Assembly: GCA_001600415.1 (NCBI GenBank)
Contig: BCJX01000007.1
Span: 1,035,634-1,080,913, forward strand
DNA from: Pascua guehoae
Taxonomy: Eukaryota; Basidiomycota; Tremellomycetes; Trichosporonales; Trichosporonaceae
Direction of reading: 5' to 3'
Length of the DNA stretch: 45,280 nucleotides
Shown: one piece after another, positions 1 through 11,900 of the stretch
Numbering within the stretch: position 1 is the stretch's first letter
How the letters are laid out: every line of letters starts with the position of its first letter
Position numbers and translations under genes: made by a program
Notes under the pieces: model-generated
Told to the model about the DNA's origin: nothing
Database searches by the model: none
Seen by the model: only the letters and a program-made list of their open reading frames with translations

Positions 1-2060
1 GTTGGGTGTAGGAGGGAGGGAGCTGGGTGTAGGAGGGAGGTGGGGTGAGGGTATGGCGACAGGGTAGGATACGGCGTGTGGGTAGGATACGGCGTCGGGA
101 GACAGACGAGGTGTAGGCTGAGCGAGGTGCATGGCCCGCGAGTCGTGCTTGTGGCATGTGGGAGGAGGGGGAAGGTAGGGAGGGATGAGTGGCTGTGTGG
201 CACAGAGTTGGGACAGTCTGGGAGGCCGAACGTGTGTGGCAGATGTGATGTGGCGGAGAGCAGAACACGGGATGGTGGATGGAAGGCATCGGGAACACAA
301 GCCATGGAGGGGCGGCAGAGGAGAACATTCCACGGCGGGGCACCAGGAAAGACACAGACAGGGCACAGCAGAGCACACCCAGAGCACACCAGAGCATGAG
401 CACCCAAACCCGAACCCGACTCACCTCGAGCGAGAGCATGTGGACAAACGGCGGGGCGACGCGCTTGGCCCTAGCCATGGCGTTGGACGACGCATACGAG
501 TCGACCGACGTGCCCATGTCGGTGCCGAGCTCGACCTCGTCGGCCGCGGCGGCCGCGGCCTCGACGGCCTTTGCCTCTGCCGCGCGGCGCATCTTCTTGA
601 ACGCCTTCTTGCCCAGGATAGGCGAGCCCGGCATGGCCGGCGACGGCATGCCCATCATGGGCGTCATGGGCGTCATGGCAGTCATGGGCGACTGCGAGCC
701 GGGCGTCGCCGTCGGGCTCGAGACACCACCAGCACCGCCGCCATTCTCCTCGTCATACTTTGCGAGCTCGGCGAGGGCGGCACGGGCAAGGGGCATAAAG
801 TTGCGCTTGGACGCAATGACAAAGGCGCCCCACGGGTCGCGGTCGGCGCACTCGAGGAAGTACTGGAGTGCGCGGTCGGCGACGAGCGTCGCGCCCAGGC
901 GGTCGGCGAGGGCGAGGAGCGGGACGCGCTGCGACCACACGCTCGCGGCGGGCATGGGCACGTTGGTGAGAATGTTGAGCAGCGTCTTGAGCGTCTTGCG
1001 GTCAAAGGGCACCTCGATCGGGGTCGTCGGGACCGGGGTCAGCTGCTCGCGCAGCGTGGGCCTGCCGTCAGCGCGTGTGGTTTGCCTGAGGTGCACCCGA
1101 GCGTACTGCGCCCGGAGCGGGTTGGAGGCAGGACGGCCGAGTGGCCGTATTGAAAAAGTCGTTGCCACTCGCAAAGCGGGTGGGTTCGACATTGCAGGTC
1201 ATGGGAGACGACCGAGAAACGGCAGCCCCACACGACGTTGAGCATGCGGTGACCGACCGCCGTACAAAGGCAACCGCACAACATCTTGGATGCGTGATAG
1301 GCCGCCCGTGAAGGGTGGTCAGTCCAAACATATTGGATGGTGTGAAAGACCCCGGTGCAACGGCGGTCAAACACAACATTGACGAGCCGTGACAGACCGC
1401 CATAGGTTGCCAGTCACGACTATTGGAAACTGCGCGGAGGGCACGCTGTGGGCGGGCTCGTCGTGCATTTACGATGAGCCGTGACAGACCGCCATAGGTT
1501 GCCAGTCACGACTATTGGAAACTGCGCGGAGGGCTCGCCGTAGCGGGCTCGCCGTACAATTACGTCTCGCCGAGGCCTACTATGTTGGCCACGGCGCCAG
1601 CGGGGCTATTACAAACGCTCCACTCGCTCGGACACGGCTAAGGAAGCCAGCAGGTGCCACGAATGGCCGCCGGCCGAACCGCAGTCCGCTTGTCCCACAT
1701 GGGGACAGACCCAAGGGGTTGCCCAAGGGTCGGAAAACACGCGCTGACGGCAGAATGTGAGAAAACTCACGAGCAAGCCTTGAGGTAATACGAAAACACG
1801 CGAAAGTCGCGCCCGCACTTGGAGCGCAGCACGACGTCGGCGGCCGGGTCGACATAGGTCGTGGGCTCGGCCATCGACTTGGGCGTCTTGGGCGTCTGGG
1901 CGGCGGTGGCGGCGGTAGACGTGGCGGCGGCCGGGGTGGTGGCGGTGCGGGGCGCGGGCGTGGGCGCGGGCAGGTCGGCGGCGGTCTTGGTGCCGATGGT
2001 GCCAGTGGTGTCGGCGGGCTTGGTGCCGATGGTGCCGGTGGTGTCGTCAGGCTTGGACAT
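1..2060 (-). CDS. BTB/POZ-domain-like protein, 3' end cut by the window edge
   Basis: Exon 1 is 2060-1771 and exon 2 is 1061-425; a third exon must lie beyond a GTGAG donor at 424, probably past the left edge. Together the two exons give 309 in-frame codons. Residues 1-70 are a Thr/Ala/Pro-rich linker with a repeated TTGTIGTKP motif. Residues from about 72 look like the start of a BTB fold (ADVVLRSKCGRDFRVFSYYL), and exon 2 continues with PFDRKTLKTLLNIL and a helix-rich stretch containing DPWGAFVIASKRNF, typical of fungal BTB proteins. A Met/Pro-rich segment (several MTPM-type repeats) and a Lys/Ala-rich helix follow. BTB domains mediate dimerisation or cullin-3 binding; which applies here cannot be seen. 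The 709-nt intron is far longer than others in the window. Reading past 424 stays open to the edge, but its composition looks non-coding. Confidence 0.6.
62..97. repeat. 18-bp tandem duplication
   Basis: The motif GGGTAGGATACGGCGT occurs at 62 and again at 80. It lies in GT-rich low-complexity DNA in the presumed intron or 3' region of the BTB-like gene. The first 40 bases also carry a duplicated GGGTGTAGGAGGGAGG. Confidence 0.7.
1381..1564. repeat. 92-bp tandem direct repeat, two copies, inside an intron
   Basis: Copy A begins at 1381 and copy B at 1473. The first about 60 bases of each (around GAGCCGTGACAGACCGCC and CACGACTATTGGAAACTGCG) are nearly identical; the remainder has diverged slightly. 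A weak third relative may exist near 1240-1300 (GCGGTGACCGACCGCC). The array sits in the 709-nt intron of the BTB-like gene and probably accounts for part of its length. Confidence 0.85.
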
Positions 2061-3497
2061 GGCGAGGACTAGGCGCTGGGCGGGGTAGATGACTACAGCG
2101 GTGGGGAGGGGGGGTAGCGTGGGTAGTGCGGGTTGGTGCAGTGAGAGGGGCAAGCAGGGGAGGGAGAGTAGTTGGCCCAGTGCGGTTGTTGGGGAAAGAA
2201 GAAGAAGACGGCGAGACGGGTCTGATATTATACGCTGTGAACTCCGGTGGGGGAGCACGGTGGCAGGTGCGGTGAGCAGACTCTGCCGACGGGGGTTGCA
2301 GACTCTGCCAACGGGGGTTGCAGAGTCGCAGCAGGTGCGGTGAGCGGTGAGAACGGTGCGAGCGCGCCCGAACGACACACAAGAGGGCGCAGGTTCCGGC
2401 GCAGTGTCGCGTGCCCCCGTCCCACGCCCGGCGTCTGACGGCAGGCATGGAGTTTGCTGGTGAGGCTGTGCTGGGCTCACACGAGCACGCCGTGTGCAGA
2501 GACGCTGGTTCACCGCGTGGGTACTGGTCGCTGCGGCCATGAGGTGCGAGTGGTGGGTGCCTACGCCCAGAGAGCGTAGTGTACAGGCGTGTGGGCCGTC
2601 CCGTTGTTCGCAAATGGCGTGTACGACTGCGACATGTCCACAGTAGCTACGACGGCGTCCAGAGAAGCGAATAGGACGGGTGTGTGTGTGAATGGAGCAG
2701 CGGCTAGAAGTGGGAGAGGTGGAGAGGTGGAGAGGTGGTGGGAGCGAGTGCCAAGGACTGTGGTTGGCGTCGTGGGCAAGGGCAAGCCTGGGTGGGTGGT
2801 GCGAGGCGGGGGGAGGCGTGGGATTGTGTGGTGTGTCGTGACGAGAAGAGGTGGTGTGTCGTGACCAGAAGAGGTGCGGTGTGAATTGGTGAGGAGTGTA
2901 GGTGTGTAGTTGTGGTGTGAAGTGGGGAGGAGTGTAGGTGTGTAGTTGAGGTGGTGTGCGTGTGCGAGGCCGCAGCGAGGTTGAGAGTGCGAGTGGTTTG
3001 AGCAAACCTCCCCAACTCGCTGGAGCATCCCGGGACCGTCTTCATTGCCTCTGTGAGGGCTTGGAAAGTGTGCCAGAGAGAGGAATCTGAGGTCAGGATG
3101 TCGCGAGGTTAGTAGTGTGAACAAATGTGGACAGAGTGGTGTCGAGGTAGGTAGCCTGCACAGTTATCACCCACTGGGCCAACGGTTCTGGGACGGCCCA
3201 AGTGCGTCGCCTCCACGCCTGCGCCTGTCGCTGGTGGCCAACACGCACGTTGCGCTCACGAGAGATCAGCCAACACACAGCAGGCTTCTCGCCATACCTC
3301 GCCCCGTGTCCGAGGGGCGCAGTACACACCCGAGCTGCGTCACTGCTACTCGGGTCCCCGTGAACGCACACCTCGGAGGTCAGCCGGATCTTGGCCGTCG
3401 GCGCAGCTGTGTGCCCAAACCGCCCATCTTCTGTGCCCCGGCCCGTGTGGCCGTTGGCCGTGTGCTTTATCTATCTAGATGCATCGATCCCATACAA
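2061..3497. other. Intergenic: BTB-like gene promoter side and GUA1 3' side
   Basis: I see no credible gene here. The stretch is low-complexity and G/T-rich on the plus strand. It holds duplicated GCAGACTCTGCC motifs around 2274-2325, and short tandem duplications (GGTGTGTCGTGA, GGAGTGTAGGTGTGTAGTTG) around 2830-2950. Open frames here have biased, repeat-driven compositions and no matching splice partners. Confidence 0.6.
2830..2955. repeat. Short imperfect tandem duplications
   Basis: GTGTGTCGTGA(C/G)AGAAGAGG-like units occur twice near 2830-2875. GAGGAGTGTAGGTGTGTAGT units occur twice near 2890-2946. They look like slippage products in a G/T-rich spacer. Confidence 0.6.
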
Positions 3498-5722
3498 TTA
3501 CAGCCACTCGACACTGCAAATTCAGCACACACTCGCGATAACATGGGAAAAGAGCAGAAACGTACGTTCCAGGAGGCTTGGAGGTAATGTCGTACACGAC
3601 ACGGTTGACGCCACGGACCTGAGAATGTTAGTATCGGTTCAAGTCGGGTTGATCGGGACCAGTGCGAGTTTGCGGCTGATCGGCAGGTCTACGAGGCAGG
3701 TCATGCTGGATGCAGCTGGATCCAGCTGCCAGCTTCTAGCCGCCACACTTGCCCAGACCCAAACTCTTGCCAGACCCAAACTCACCTCGTTGGTGATACG
3801 CGACGAGATCTTCTTGAGGACCTGGGGCGGGAAGCAGAACCAGTCGGCGGTCATAAAGTCCTCGGTGGAGACGGCACGGAGGGCAATGACCTGGTCGTAG
3901 GTACGGGCGTCGCCCATGACGCCGACGGCCTTGACGGGGAGGAGGGCGGCAAAGGCCTGCGAGATCTGGTCGTAGAGGCCAGCGGCGCGGATCTCCTCAA
4001 TGTAAATGTCGTCTGCGTGCTGGAGGATGGCAATCTGGTCACGGGTGACCTCGCCGAGGATACGGATGGCAAGACCGGGGCCCGGGAATGGGTGGCGGCC
4101 GACAAGGTGGGCGGGAATGTCAAGGAGACGGCCGAGGGCACGGACCTCGTCCTTGAAGAGCTCGCGGAGGGGCTCAATGAGCTTGAGCTTCATGTCGTCG
4201 AGAAGACCACCGACGTTGTGGTGCGTCTTGATGGTCGCCGAGGGGCCCTTGAACGAGATGGACTCGATCACGTCCGGGTAGAGGGTGCCCTGGAGGAGCC
4301 ACTCGATGGGTCCACGCGACGTGTCCTGCTCGCACTCCTTCTCAATCTTGGTCGCCTCCTCCTCAAACACCTCGATAAATGTGTTGCCGATAATCTTGCG
4401 CTTCTTCTCGGGGTCCTCGACGCCCTGGAGACGCGCGAGGAAGAGGTCGGACGCGTCGACGACCGTGAGGTTGACGCCGAGGTCGTCGGTGAGCATCTTC
4501 TTGACCTTCTTGGCCTCGTCCTTGCGGAGCACACCGTTGTCGACCATGATGGCGTGGAAGCTACACCATTAGCCATTGTTACCGACTGAAACGACCGTCG
4601 CTAACTCCAAACTCACCGGTCACCAATGGCCTCGTGCATAATCTTGGCAGCGACAGTCGAGTCGACACCACCCGAGACGGCACCGATAACCTGGCCCTTG
4701 TCGCCGCAGATGTCGCGGATACGCGCAATCTCCTTGGGGATAAAGGTCTCCATGCTCCATCCGCCCTTGATGCCACAGACGTTCTTGACAAACGCGCCAA
4801 TGACCTCCTTGCCCTTGGGCGAGTGGGTCACCTCGGGGTGGAACTGGACGCCGTAGACGGGCTTGGTCTCGTGGGCAATCGCCGTGAACGGCGACGTCGG
4901 GGTGTGGGCGACGGCAACGAATCCAGGAGGGAGCGCGGTGAGCTGGTCGCCGTGCGACATCCAGACCTGCAGGCCCTCGGGGCCGTACTCGATACCCTCG
5001 AACAGGGCGTCGAGGTGGGGGTTGCCAGTCTTGACGACGGTGATGAACGCAGAGCCGTACTCGCGGTGCGTGTGCGCCTCGACCTTGCCACCGTGCGTCT
5101 GTGCAATCTGCTGCAGACCGTAGCAGATGCCCATGACGGGAACACCAGACTCAAAGACGGCAGGGTCGACCTGGGGCGCGTCCGCGGCGTACACAGAGTA
5201 GGGCGAGCCCGAGAGGATGATGCCTACGCGTTAGTCGTCGTTCGTGCGCGCCAGTCATGCTGGTGGGAGGGAAAGGGAGAGGGGAGACGCTTGGCACAGA
5301 GCTCGATAGGCAATGCTCGCAGCCTGAGACTCTCTTCTCTCCCACAAGTAGCATTAGGGCTCTCCGCAGTACCCACCCTTGGGCTTCCACTTGAGGTCGG
5401 CCATCTTCTGCGTGCATGGGAGCATCTCGCAGTACACGCCCAGCTCGCGGCATCGCCTCGTGATGAGGTGCGAGTACTGCACGTCAGCACAACGTACGCG
5501 TGGACACAAGAGGTAGGGACGGCTCGGCTGTCATCGGGATTCTTATCATGAACGCGAACTCGAACTCTGCGCGCAAAACTGGCATTCACGCCCTCGACGC
5601 GTCCCCGACGACAACTCGACTCCCCCCAGCCCACTCGCGCTCCCCGACAGTGCACGCACCTGCGACCCGAAGTCGAGGATGAGGATCGAGTCGTAGAGGT
5701 CGTGGATCTCTGCGGACGCCAT
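3498..5722 (-). CDS. GUA1: GMP synthase (glutamine-hydrolysing)
   Basis: This enzyme converts XMP, ATP and glutamine to GMP in the last step of de novo guanine nucleotide synthesis in the cytosol. Exons are 5722-5660, 5476-5377, 5223-4617, 4560-3786, 3618-3566 and 3513-3498, which join in frame to 537 residues, normal for the eukaryotic family. The N-terminal class I glutaminase has the nucleophile in GICYGLQ (Cys about 88) and the His-Glu pair in QFHPEV. The ATP pyrophosphatase P-loop is SGGVDS, followed by [15 protein letters not shown] across the exon 3/4 junction. The C-terminal dimerisation domain includes [11 protein letters not shown] and ends KPPGTVEWL. The start follows family alignment (LILDFGSQ at residues 14-21). 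The last coding exon is only 16 nt. A TGACTC element and a TGACGTGTCA palindrome lie about 110-140 bp upstream. Confidence 0.95.
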
Positions 5723-6584
5723 GGCTGGTGATGTATGGGGTTGGGGGAGTGGGGTATACCGAGAGCAAACGTTCGGGGGTGACTGCTCTGAAATTATCCA
5801 TCCATCATGCACAACAAACTTGGCGAAATATTGACTCTGAAATGGGATATGACGTGTCATATATGAAAATTATCCCAACCCCCACGTGGCCCGCCTTATC
5901 AGATTCCCAAAGTGGGGGGGTGACAAAAAGACCTGATGGCGCCTTTTAGCCCAGAGCCACTACAGCCCTGGTCGATGGCGGAAACTAGTTCTACGCAACA
6001 TGAAACATCGTCGGGCAGGGACCGAAAACGGCACCCCGCCGAATCGAACCCCGAGCCGCGGTCGCAGGCCCCAGGGGATCAATACGAACAATTAAAGATA
6101 GGAATGATATTACAATTGTCGCAAGCCCCCTGTATGATGAAAATTATGCAAACCCACCTCCCTATAAGCATTCCCTTGGGAGCTATTTGTGATGGGTGGC
6201 GGGGATCGCCGTGATCTCCGCCAAACCACGTGTCCTGACTCTCCATCCACACGTCCATGCATCCATGCATCCACGCAGCCATGCCACCCATGGCCACCCA
6301 GATCGGCAATGCATGCATTGCATGATGCGTGAATCGTGCTGAAGCGTGCAGCCATCCTGCATCCTGGAGCATGGAGCTGCCAACATGCAAACTGGCGGGT
6401 TCAAGATTGCATCTCATTGCAAAGGCCGATAGAGGACAGCCTCGCAGTCTGGCCTGATGGCGACCGTCGGGAACGGGCAACGATGATGCATTGCACTGAA
6501 TGGGGCGACCTCGTGTCTCACACAATCCGCTTCAAATTTGTCTTCTAGCAAGCTTTTGCCTTCTACATGGCTTCTACGGACTTC
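5723..6584. other. Intergenic: GUA1 promoter and 3' flank of the carboxypeptidase gene
   Basis: No gene is seen in this 862-bp stretch. It contains the GUA1 promoter elements listed separately, an AT-richer patch at 5780-5900, and a CATCCATG/TGCATGCA-rich patch at 6240-6330 with several short palindromes. The GC-rich segment 6000-6075 contains a TTCGA-like tract on the minus strand, but it does not fold as a tRNA. Confidence 0.55.
5832..5862 (-). promoter_or_regulatory. Candidate activator sites upstream of GUA1
   Basis: A TGACTC hexamer lies at 5832-5837. A near-perfect inverted repeat, ATATGAC-GT-GTCATAT, lies at 5847-5862, 110-140 bp upstream of the GUA1 start codon. TGACTC is the core recognised by Gcn4-type bZIP and Bas1-type Myb factors that control purine genes in ascomycete yeasts. 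Use by a basidiomycete factor is inference. Confidence 0.35.
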
Positions 6585-8924
6585 CTACTCGTCCTTGTCG
6601 ACCTTGCCGGCAGTGAGCCAGCTCTGAAGGAATGCGGAAGCACGCTCGGGCTGGTCCATGGGAACCATGTGACCGGCGCCGTGGATGGTGAGGAAGGAGA
6701 GCTTGCCGGCCGTCTTGTAGTAGCCTGCGAGTTCGTCGTTGACGATCCACTCCTCCTTCTCGGCAGCATTGTACGCCGCCTTGCCCGTCCACTCGAGGCT
6801 CTCCATCCACATCTCGTTGCCGATGTGGTTGCAGATGTAGTCGAGTGTGCCGACGTACTGTGGTTAGTAAGAAAGGGCCACGCGTAAAGACGGAACGACT
6901 AGGCATAGTGACTTCGGACAGAGTGGCCGGACCACACAGTTGCCAGCCTTCTTGCCATCTCATTCCTTTCCGAGCATTACTCACGTTCAGGACCCGGACA
7001 CCGCGCTCGAGCAGCTGTGCAACGTAGAGCCTTTCCATCAGCATATAGCCCAATACAGGTATCGCCCTTGGTCAGAGTCGGGGAAAGTTGGTGACTCACC
7101 AAGTCTTGCCCATACGGTCCTGCGTGGCAGAGAAGGCAGCGCCAACTCCGTTGTCGCAGCTGGACCAGCCCTTGTGCTTGGGGTCAACGCCGAGTGTCTT
7201 GCGGACGTCAGGGAGGTCGAGGTAGACGCCAATCTTCTTGCTGGACAGGTTAGCTTGTACAAAGGAGATGGAGCATGGCGCCACGGCGGAGAGGGGCATA
7301 CTGAGGGAGCTCAGACTCTTTCCGAGCCTCCCAGCAGGGAAGACACGGTGGCACCAGCTGTGTGCATTGCCTTGGATCCATTCCACTTACGTCTCAGGGT
7401 AGCACAGAGAGTCGCTCAGTTCCGCCAGAGTGCACTTCTTGGTGACGTCGTAAGGGTTGCGCCCCGCCATAAAGAACGGGACAGCAAACACCTCCTCGCA
7501 GTACGTCTCGGCAATGTAGCAGTCTGTAAAGTCGTGCGAGTCGATGCACGCCTTCTGGGCCATCTTGCGGCAGCGGGGCGCGCCCTCAGCCATTCCCACG
7601 CAGGCGTTGATGGGGAGGACAGTCTCGTTCATGCCGCCGTTGACGGTGCAGAGCTGTGGGTTAGCACTGGGCATGGGAGGGTGAATTATTGGTGGAGTCT
7701 CACGTAGGGGAAGTAGGACTCGGTCGTGGAGACTAGAGTTAGCTTGGCTCAAAGTTGACGGGGCACATACAAGCGTCGGTCTGGCGTTAGCATTGAATTC
7801 TGTCCGGTTGTGCCCAAGCACACTCACGATGCCGTTGCCGATCATGACACTCTGCAGATTCACGGGTTCTTTGCCGTGGGCGACCAGGGCGGCGTTGTTG
7901 TCGTACACGGCACTAGCGAAGATGGGGAGATAGCGACCCTGCCAGTGAGCTGCTGCTTCTGAGTCCTTTCAGTATAAACTTACACCGTACGACTCGCCAG
8001 CCATGTGGAATTCGCGGCCGCGGAACTCCTTGAACGCGTCGAACCACTGACATGTTAGCTACCAATTCTCCAGGCGCTCTGTGTTTGTGCGACTCAAAAC
8101 AGACACGAGGCACTCACCATCGAGACAAATGCCGCGACATCCTGACCTGCCTCCTCAGCAGTGCCCACCACATGGCCGTGCTTGGAACGGCTAAAGCCGA
8201 CGTTGACAGGCTCGTCAAGGAAGAAGATGTTGGCATGCTCGTTCCACGAGTGGGGGTTGGGCTTGGTGTCGTTGACAGACTTGGGTTCGTCCTTGACGGT
8301 GCAAGGGCCAAGCTCCATAAAGAGGCCAATGGAGGATGAGCAACCGGGTCCGCCTGGTCGTTAGTGACGTTCGGGATAGTGAGGTCATGTATGGATAGAG
8401 GTGCCGTCAAACTGTTGCCTTCCCGTTGGTCTTCACCAAGCAACTGTCGAAGGATGTATGTTTGATTGAGAAACAACAACAACACCCTCCAGAGCCTCCG
8501 GCTGACTTGCGCTCCGCATCTCTGCTCCACCTCCCATCCACTTCCACTCACCGTTGATCCACATGATGACCGGGTCCTCCTTGGGCTTGTCCCTCGACTC
8601 GAAGAAGTAGAAGAACAGCTCCTTGCCGTTCCCGACATCAAAGTAGCCCGTCCAGCTCCTAGCGTCCGGGTCGCACCATCCCTCGGTGCTCTTGATCCGC
8701 ATCTTCTTGTCCTTGTGCAGCGCCGACGTAATCGTGATAAACTCGTCACCTCCGCCCGCGATGGACGCCAGAGTCAGGTCCGACGCCGGCGTGAGGATGT
8801 CGGCGGGGTTGTTGATCGCGAGCTCCGGGTACGAGTCGGTGAGGAGCGACGACGCGTCATTGGGGAGCAGAAAGGCCGACGCGAGCGGCGCCAGCGGCGC
8901 GAGAGCGAGGAGAGGGAGACGCAT
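6585..8924 (-). CDS. Serine carboxypeptidase, peptidase family S10 (carboxypeptidase Y-like)
   Basis: This is a secretory-pathway protease that removes C-terminal residues, probably vacuolar or extracellular. Ten exons join in frame: 8924-8552, 8353-8118, 8046-7984, 7938-7828, 7780-7771, 7732-7704, 7653-7391, 7240-7100, 7066-6985 and 6857-6585, giving 526 residues, the usual family size. Residues 1-17 form a signal peptide (MRLPLLALAPLAPLASA). The oxyanion motif is NGGPGCSSS. The catalytic triad is Ser about 222 in GESYGG, Asp about 442 in GTLDYICN, and His about 499 in GAGHMVPMDQP. Several Cys and N-glycosylation motifs (such as NET) fit a secreted enzyme. Exon 5 is a 10-nt microexon. The intron at 7099-7067 would be only 33 nt with an AAG acceptor, so that junction is the least certain part. 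I cannot tell vacuolar from secreted. Confidence 0.9.
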
Positions 8925-11900
8925 CGGAGCTGATGCGGTGTTGTTGACAGTCAGTGGTGGATGACAATGGGCGATAAAGAGGACTCGAGCTGGGGGCTGA
9001 GCGGCGGCGGACTGGAGTCGCCTGTTGGGGATATTGGGGGACTTGATGGTGACCACATGGTGCCTGCACGGTCCATGCATCCATGACCGCATTGGTCGGA
9101 CATGTCCTTATCATGGTCTGTGCGTCACGTGCTCACCACCATGGCGCCGATCATTCCTTGTCGCCAACGGTCAAGACGCCGAGAATGTGAACTCGACATT
9201 GCTCCACCACACAGCACCCACGCAATAGCACACTCTCTGCCACTCCGAGGGCATTGTCGACGACCGTACAGCGGGATATCGTGCTGCAAGTCAACATCTC
9301 TCAAACCGATGCGAACCTCTGGTTGCCAATGCCATGGAGACGGTTATGTGACTGGTGATCGCATCGCTGGACGTGTGTTTGATGAGTGTCGGCCAGAAGG
9401 CAATACTGACACTGGATCGAACAAACACTTGCTAGTGCACTTTCTGCGGCTCGATTAGACCACGGTTCCTTGCCCTGACACAGCTCACGACGGCTCAAGG
9501 GTCCGACGCCGCGCGCCTGCTCGATGCCCTGTGCTGTGAAGAGCAAGCAGCCCTCGCATCTGACCGACTTGGGAGTCTACCGCAGCCTGGTTGAGGCCAA
9601 AGGAGTTGGCCATCCGTTCAGGTATAGGCTTACTCTCTTCTTCTCATTGTGACTCACCTGCTGAATGTGCAAGCGGGAAATCGACAAGACACGCCACACT
9701 GGCCGCTCACATCCAATGCACTTGAAATGAGGCAAGTCGGGACCAGATCTTCTGCGTCCTGTCTCAGTTTGGCTCAAATCCACAGACGTCACGTCAATGC
9801 TGTCCAATCCCCCAAGTCGGGCGTAGAGGTCTCTGAGGTGCTGTCATTCCCCAAGAGGGGGGATCATGGCGGGAATTTCGGACACTCGCCAACCCGGTCT
9901 CTCGAACGGCAAGGCATCCCAGAAGGTCGGATCAGCGTGTAAAGGGTTGGCGATTTCTAAAGAAGGTCTTGACCTTGTGCATTTGATGAGACACGCGTAG
10001 GGTCTCGCCAGGAGTGCGTGACGGGAGTGCGTTGGTTTACCAAACAAAAGTTCTAGAAGCTAATGTCGAGCCAGCCGAATGTGGCACTTGCTGGCACCCC
10101 GCTCGGACAGCAAAACGTACTCTTTGCTATCGCCTCGAACAGCGCTCGCCCGCGGCGCTGAACCGCCGGCGGTCTAGTAGTCTTTTCCACGCAGATTTGC
10201 TGACGTGGCAGCCCCTCCTATCCCCATCCATCCCGGCTGGCCGATAAATTGGTGACCATCGCATAAGCCACACAGCATGGACAACCCCAAATGATCCGTC
10301 CCCAAGGAGAGTGTCAACTCGGCGGGACAGGCACCATGACAAAGCAATGAGGACGAACGCCGTCCTAACTCGGGCACTTGCGTTATCGGGTCTGATATAT
10401 CTCGGGGCACCGCTCAGATCTCCGAACGATCACAGTGCCCGCTGCTGATAGGCAGAGCTTACCGGGTGTGTTTGTCTGTTTAGAGTGGTTCCAGCGATCA
10501 GTCACCGTGTGACTGACTACCTTGGTTGCGACCTGCCCATTGGTCTGGAACTCTGGTCTCTCAACAATAAACCGAGAAAGACGGCGTGAAGGACACGCGA
10601 GGATGACGCGCAGCGTTGAGCCGAGTCTGTTGAGCCGATGCGTCTTATGCTTGCCTGTATCATGGATGTGCCCCAAACCAAGCTGGGTCGTAAGCTTTCC
10701 CCAGCTGTTGGGCACCTTTGTTTGCTAGGCCCCCGTTTTAGCCGGCATACATCTTGGGGACGACGACGTGGGAGCGAGTAAAGAGGAACCCGCCACAAGC
10801 TCGTCCCCAAACCGGGTGTTTCACGAGAAAAAAAAAAAGGAGGTGACAAGTAGATATGAGTTGCACCGAGGAGAACCGGCGGTTAGTAGCGAGATTTGTT
10901 TGGTCGCAAGAACCACCCAGAGCCGAACAGAATTCGAGCCTAATGACGGGCCTGGTCATATCGCCACGCATGGCAACCACGTTGCCAGAACCAGAACCGG
11001 CTTGGGCCGAGCTTGACCCCCGTTCCCACAGGATGGGTACGAAGTCTCCACCTCGTCTTGTTGATCACACGCATCTGCAACCCCAATTTCTGGTGTTGTG
11101 TTGCAACAGCCCACTCGTCGCCGTGGTCAACAGACTAGGGCGAAGCGAGTACGGAGACGGCGGGATGAGCCAAAACTGTTGTCGTGGACGACACATCGGG
11201 CCCGCCACCAGTATCGTTGGTGATGGCGAGGAGTAGGTGCGTTTGAGCGTCTGCATGCCAGTCAGTTGATGACCTTGATGTGCTCAGAGTAGGCCCGTTG
11301 CCGTTATCTGTCACGCTCCAGACTCTGCGAGAGACGCTGCTTGTCCTGTCCTTCGGCAACTAAAGTAGAGGAAGCGATCTTCTCGGAGAGAGGAAGAGCG
11401 AAGCTGACGCCGACGTTCTGTCATGCGAATGCCGGGCACGCAGACCAGCAGCACGACACAAACGAGCACCCTGGTTGTGCAGCGGATGGGACAGTCACAC
11501 GCATGTTCCCCTACCAGCTACGACGCCTGGACGAATGTGTCATCATCGCCTGCAGGTGCCCGCTTGCTGCACGATGCAAGACAACAGTACTGCAGAAGGC
11601 TGGGAACTAGAATGTACGGAAGGCCGACGTCTGTCATGTGGACCCGGCTGCCTGGACCGCTGTCGAGGAATCATGAGGGCCAAGGTTAAGGTCGCCGATG
11701 CAAGGTTTCCAGCACCGTTCCCCGGGGGTTGTGGTAGCAACAAGGAACCAGGTACTATGTCCGTCAAAATTGTGTCATGGTAATGTAACGGTTTGGGTGT
11801 CACTGGGTCGGCGCAGGCTGGACGACCCGAGCCTGACGAGAACATGTGGCGGGGCGGGGATGATGTCGGGCGGACAGGCACAATGTCAATGTCATTATGG

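Noticed and set aside
1..424. Continuation of the BTB-like frame to the left edge without an intron
   Set aside because: The frame is open, but its content (Cys/Val/Leu and His/Pro-rich) differs sharply from the exon, and a good GTGAG donor sits exactly at the change.
6030..6080. tRNA-like TTCGA segment on the minus strand
   Set aside because: The T-arm stem does not pair and no A-box or acceptor stem is found at the right distance.
9577..9807. Minus-strand frame with a CxxC pair ending at a GTGAGT-like donor
   Set aside because: No upstream or downstream exon joins it and no family resemblance is seen; probably chance.
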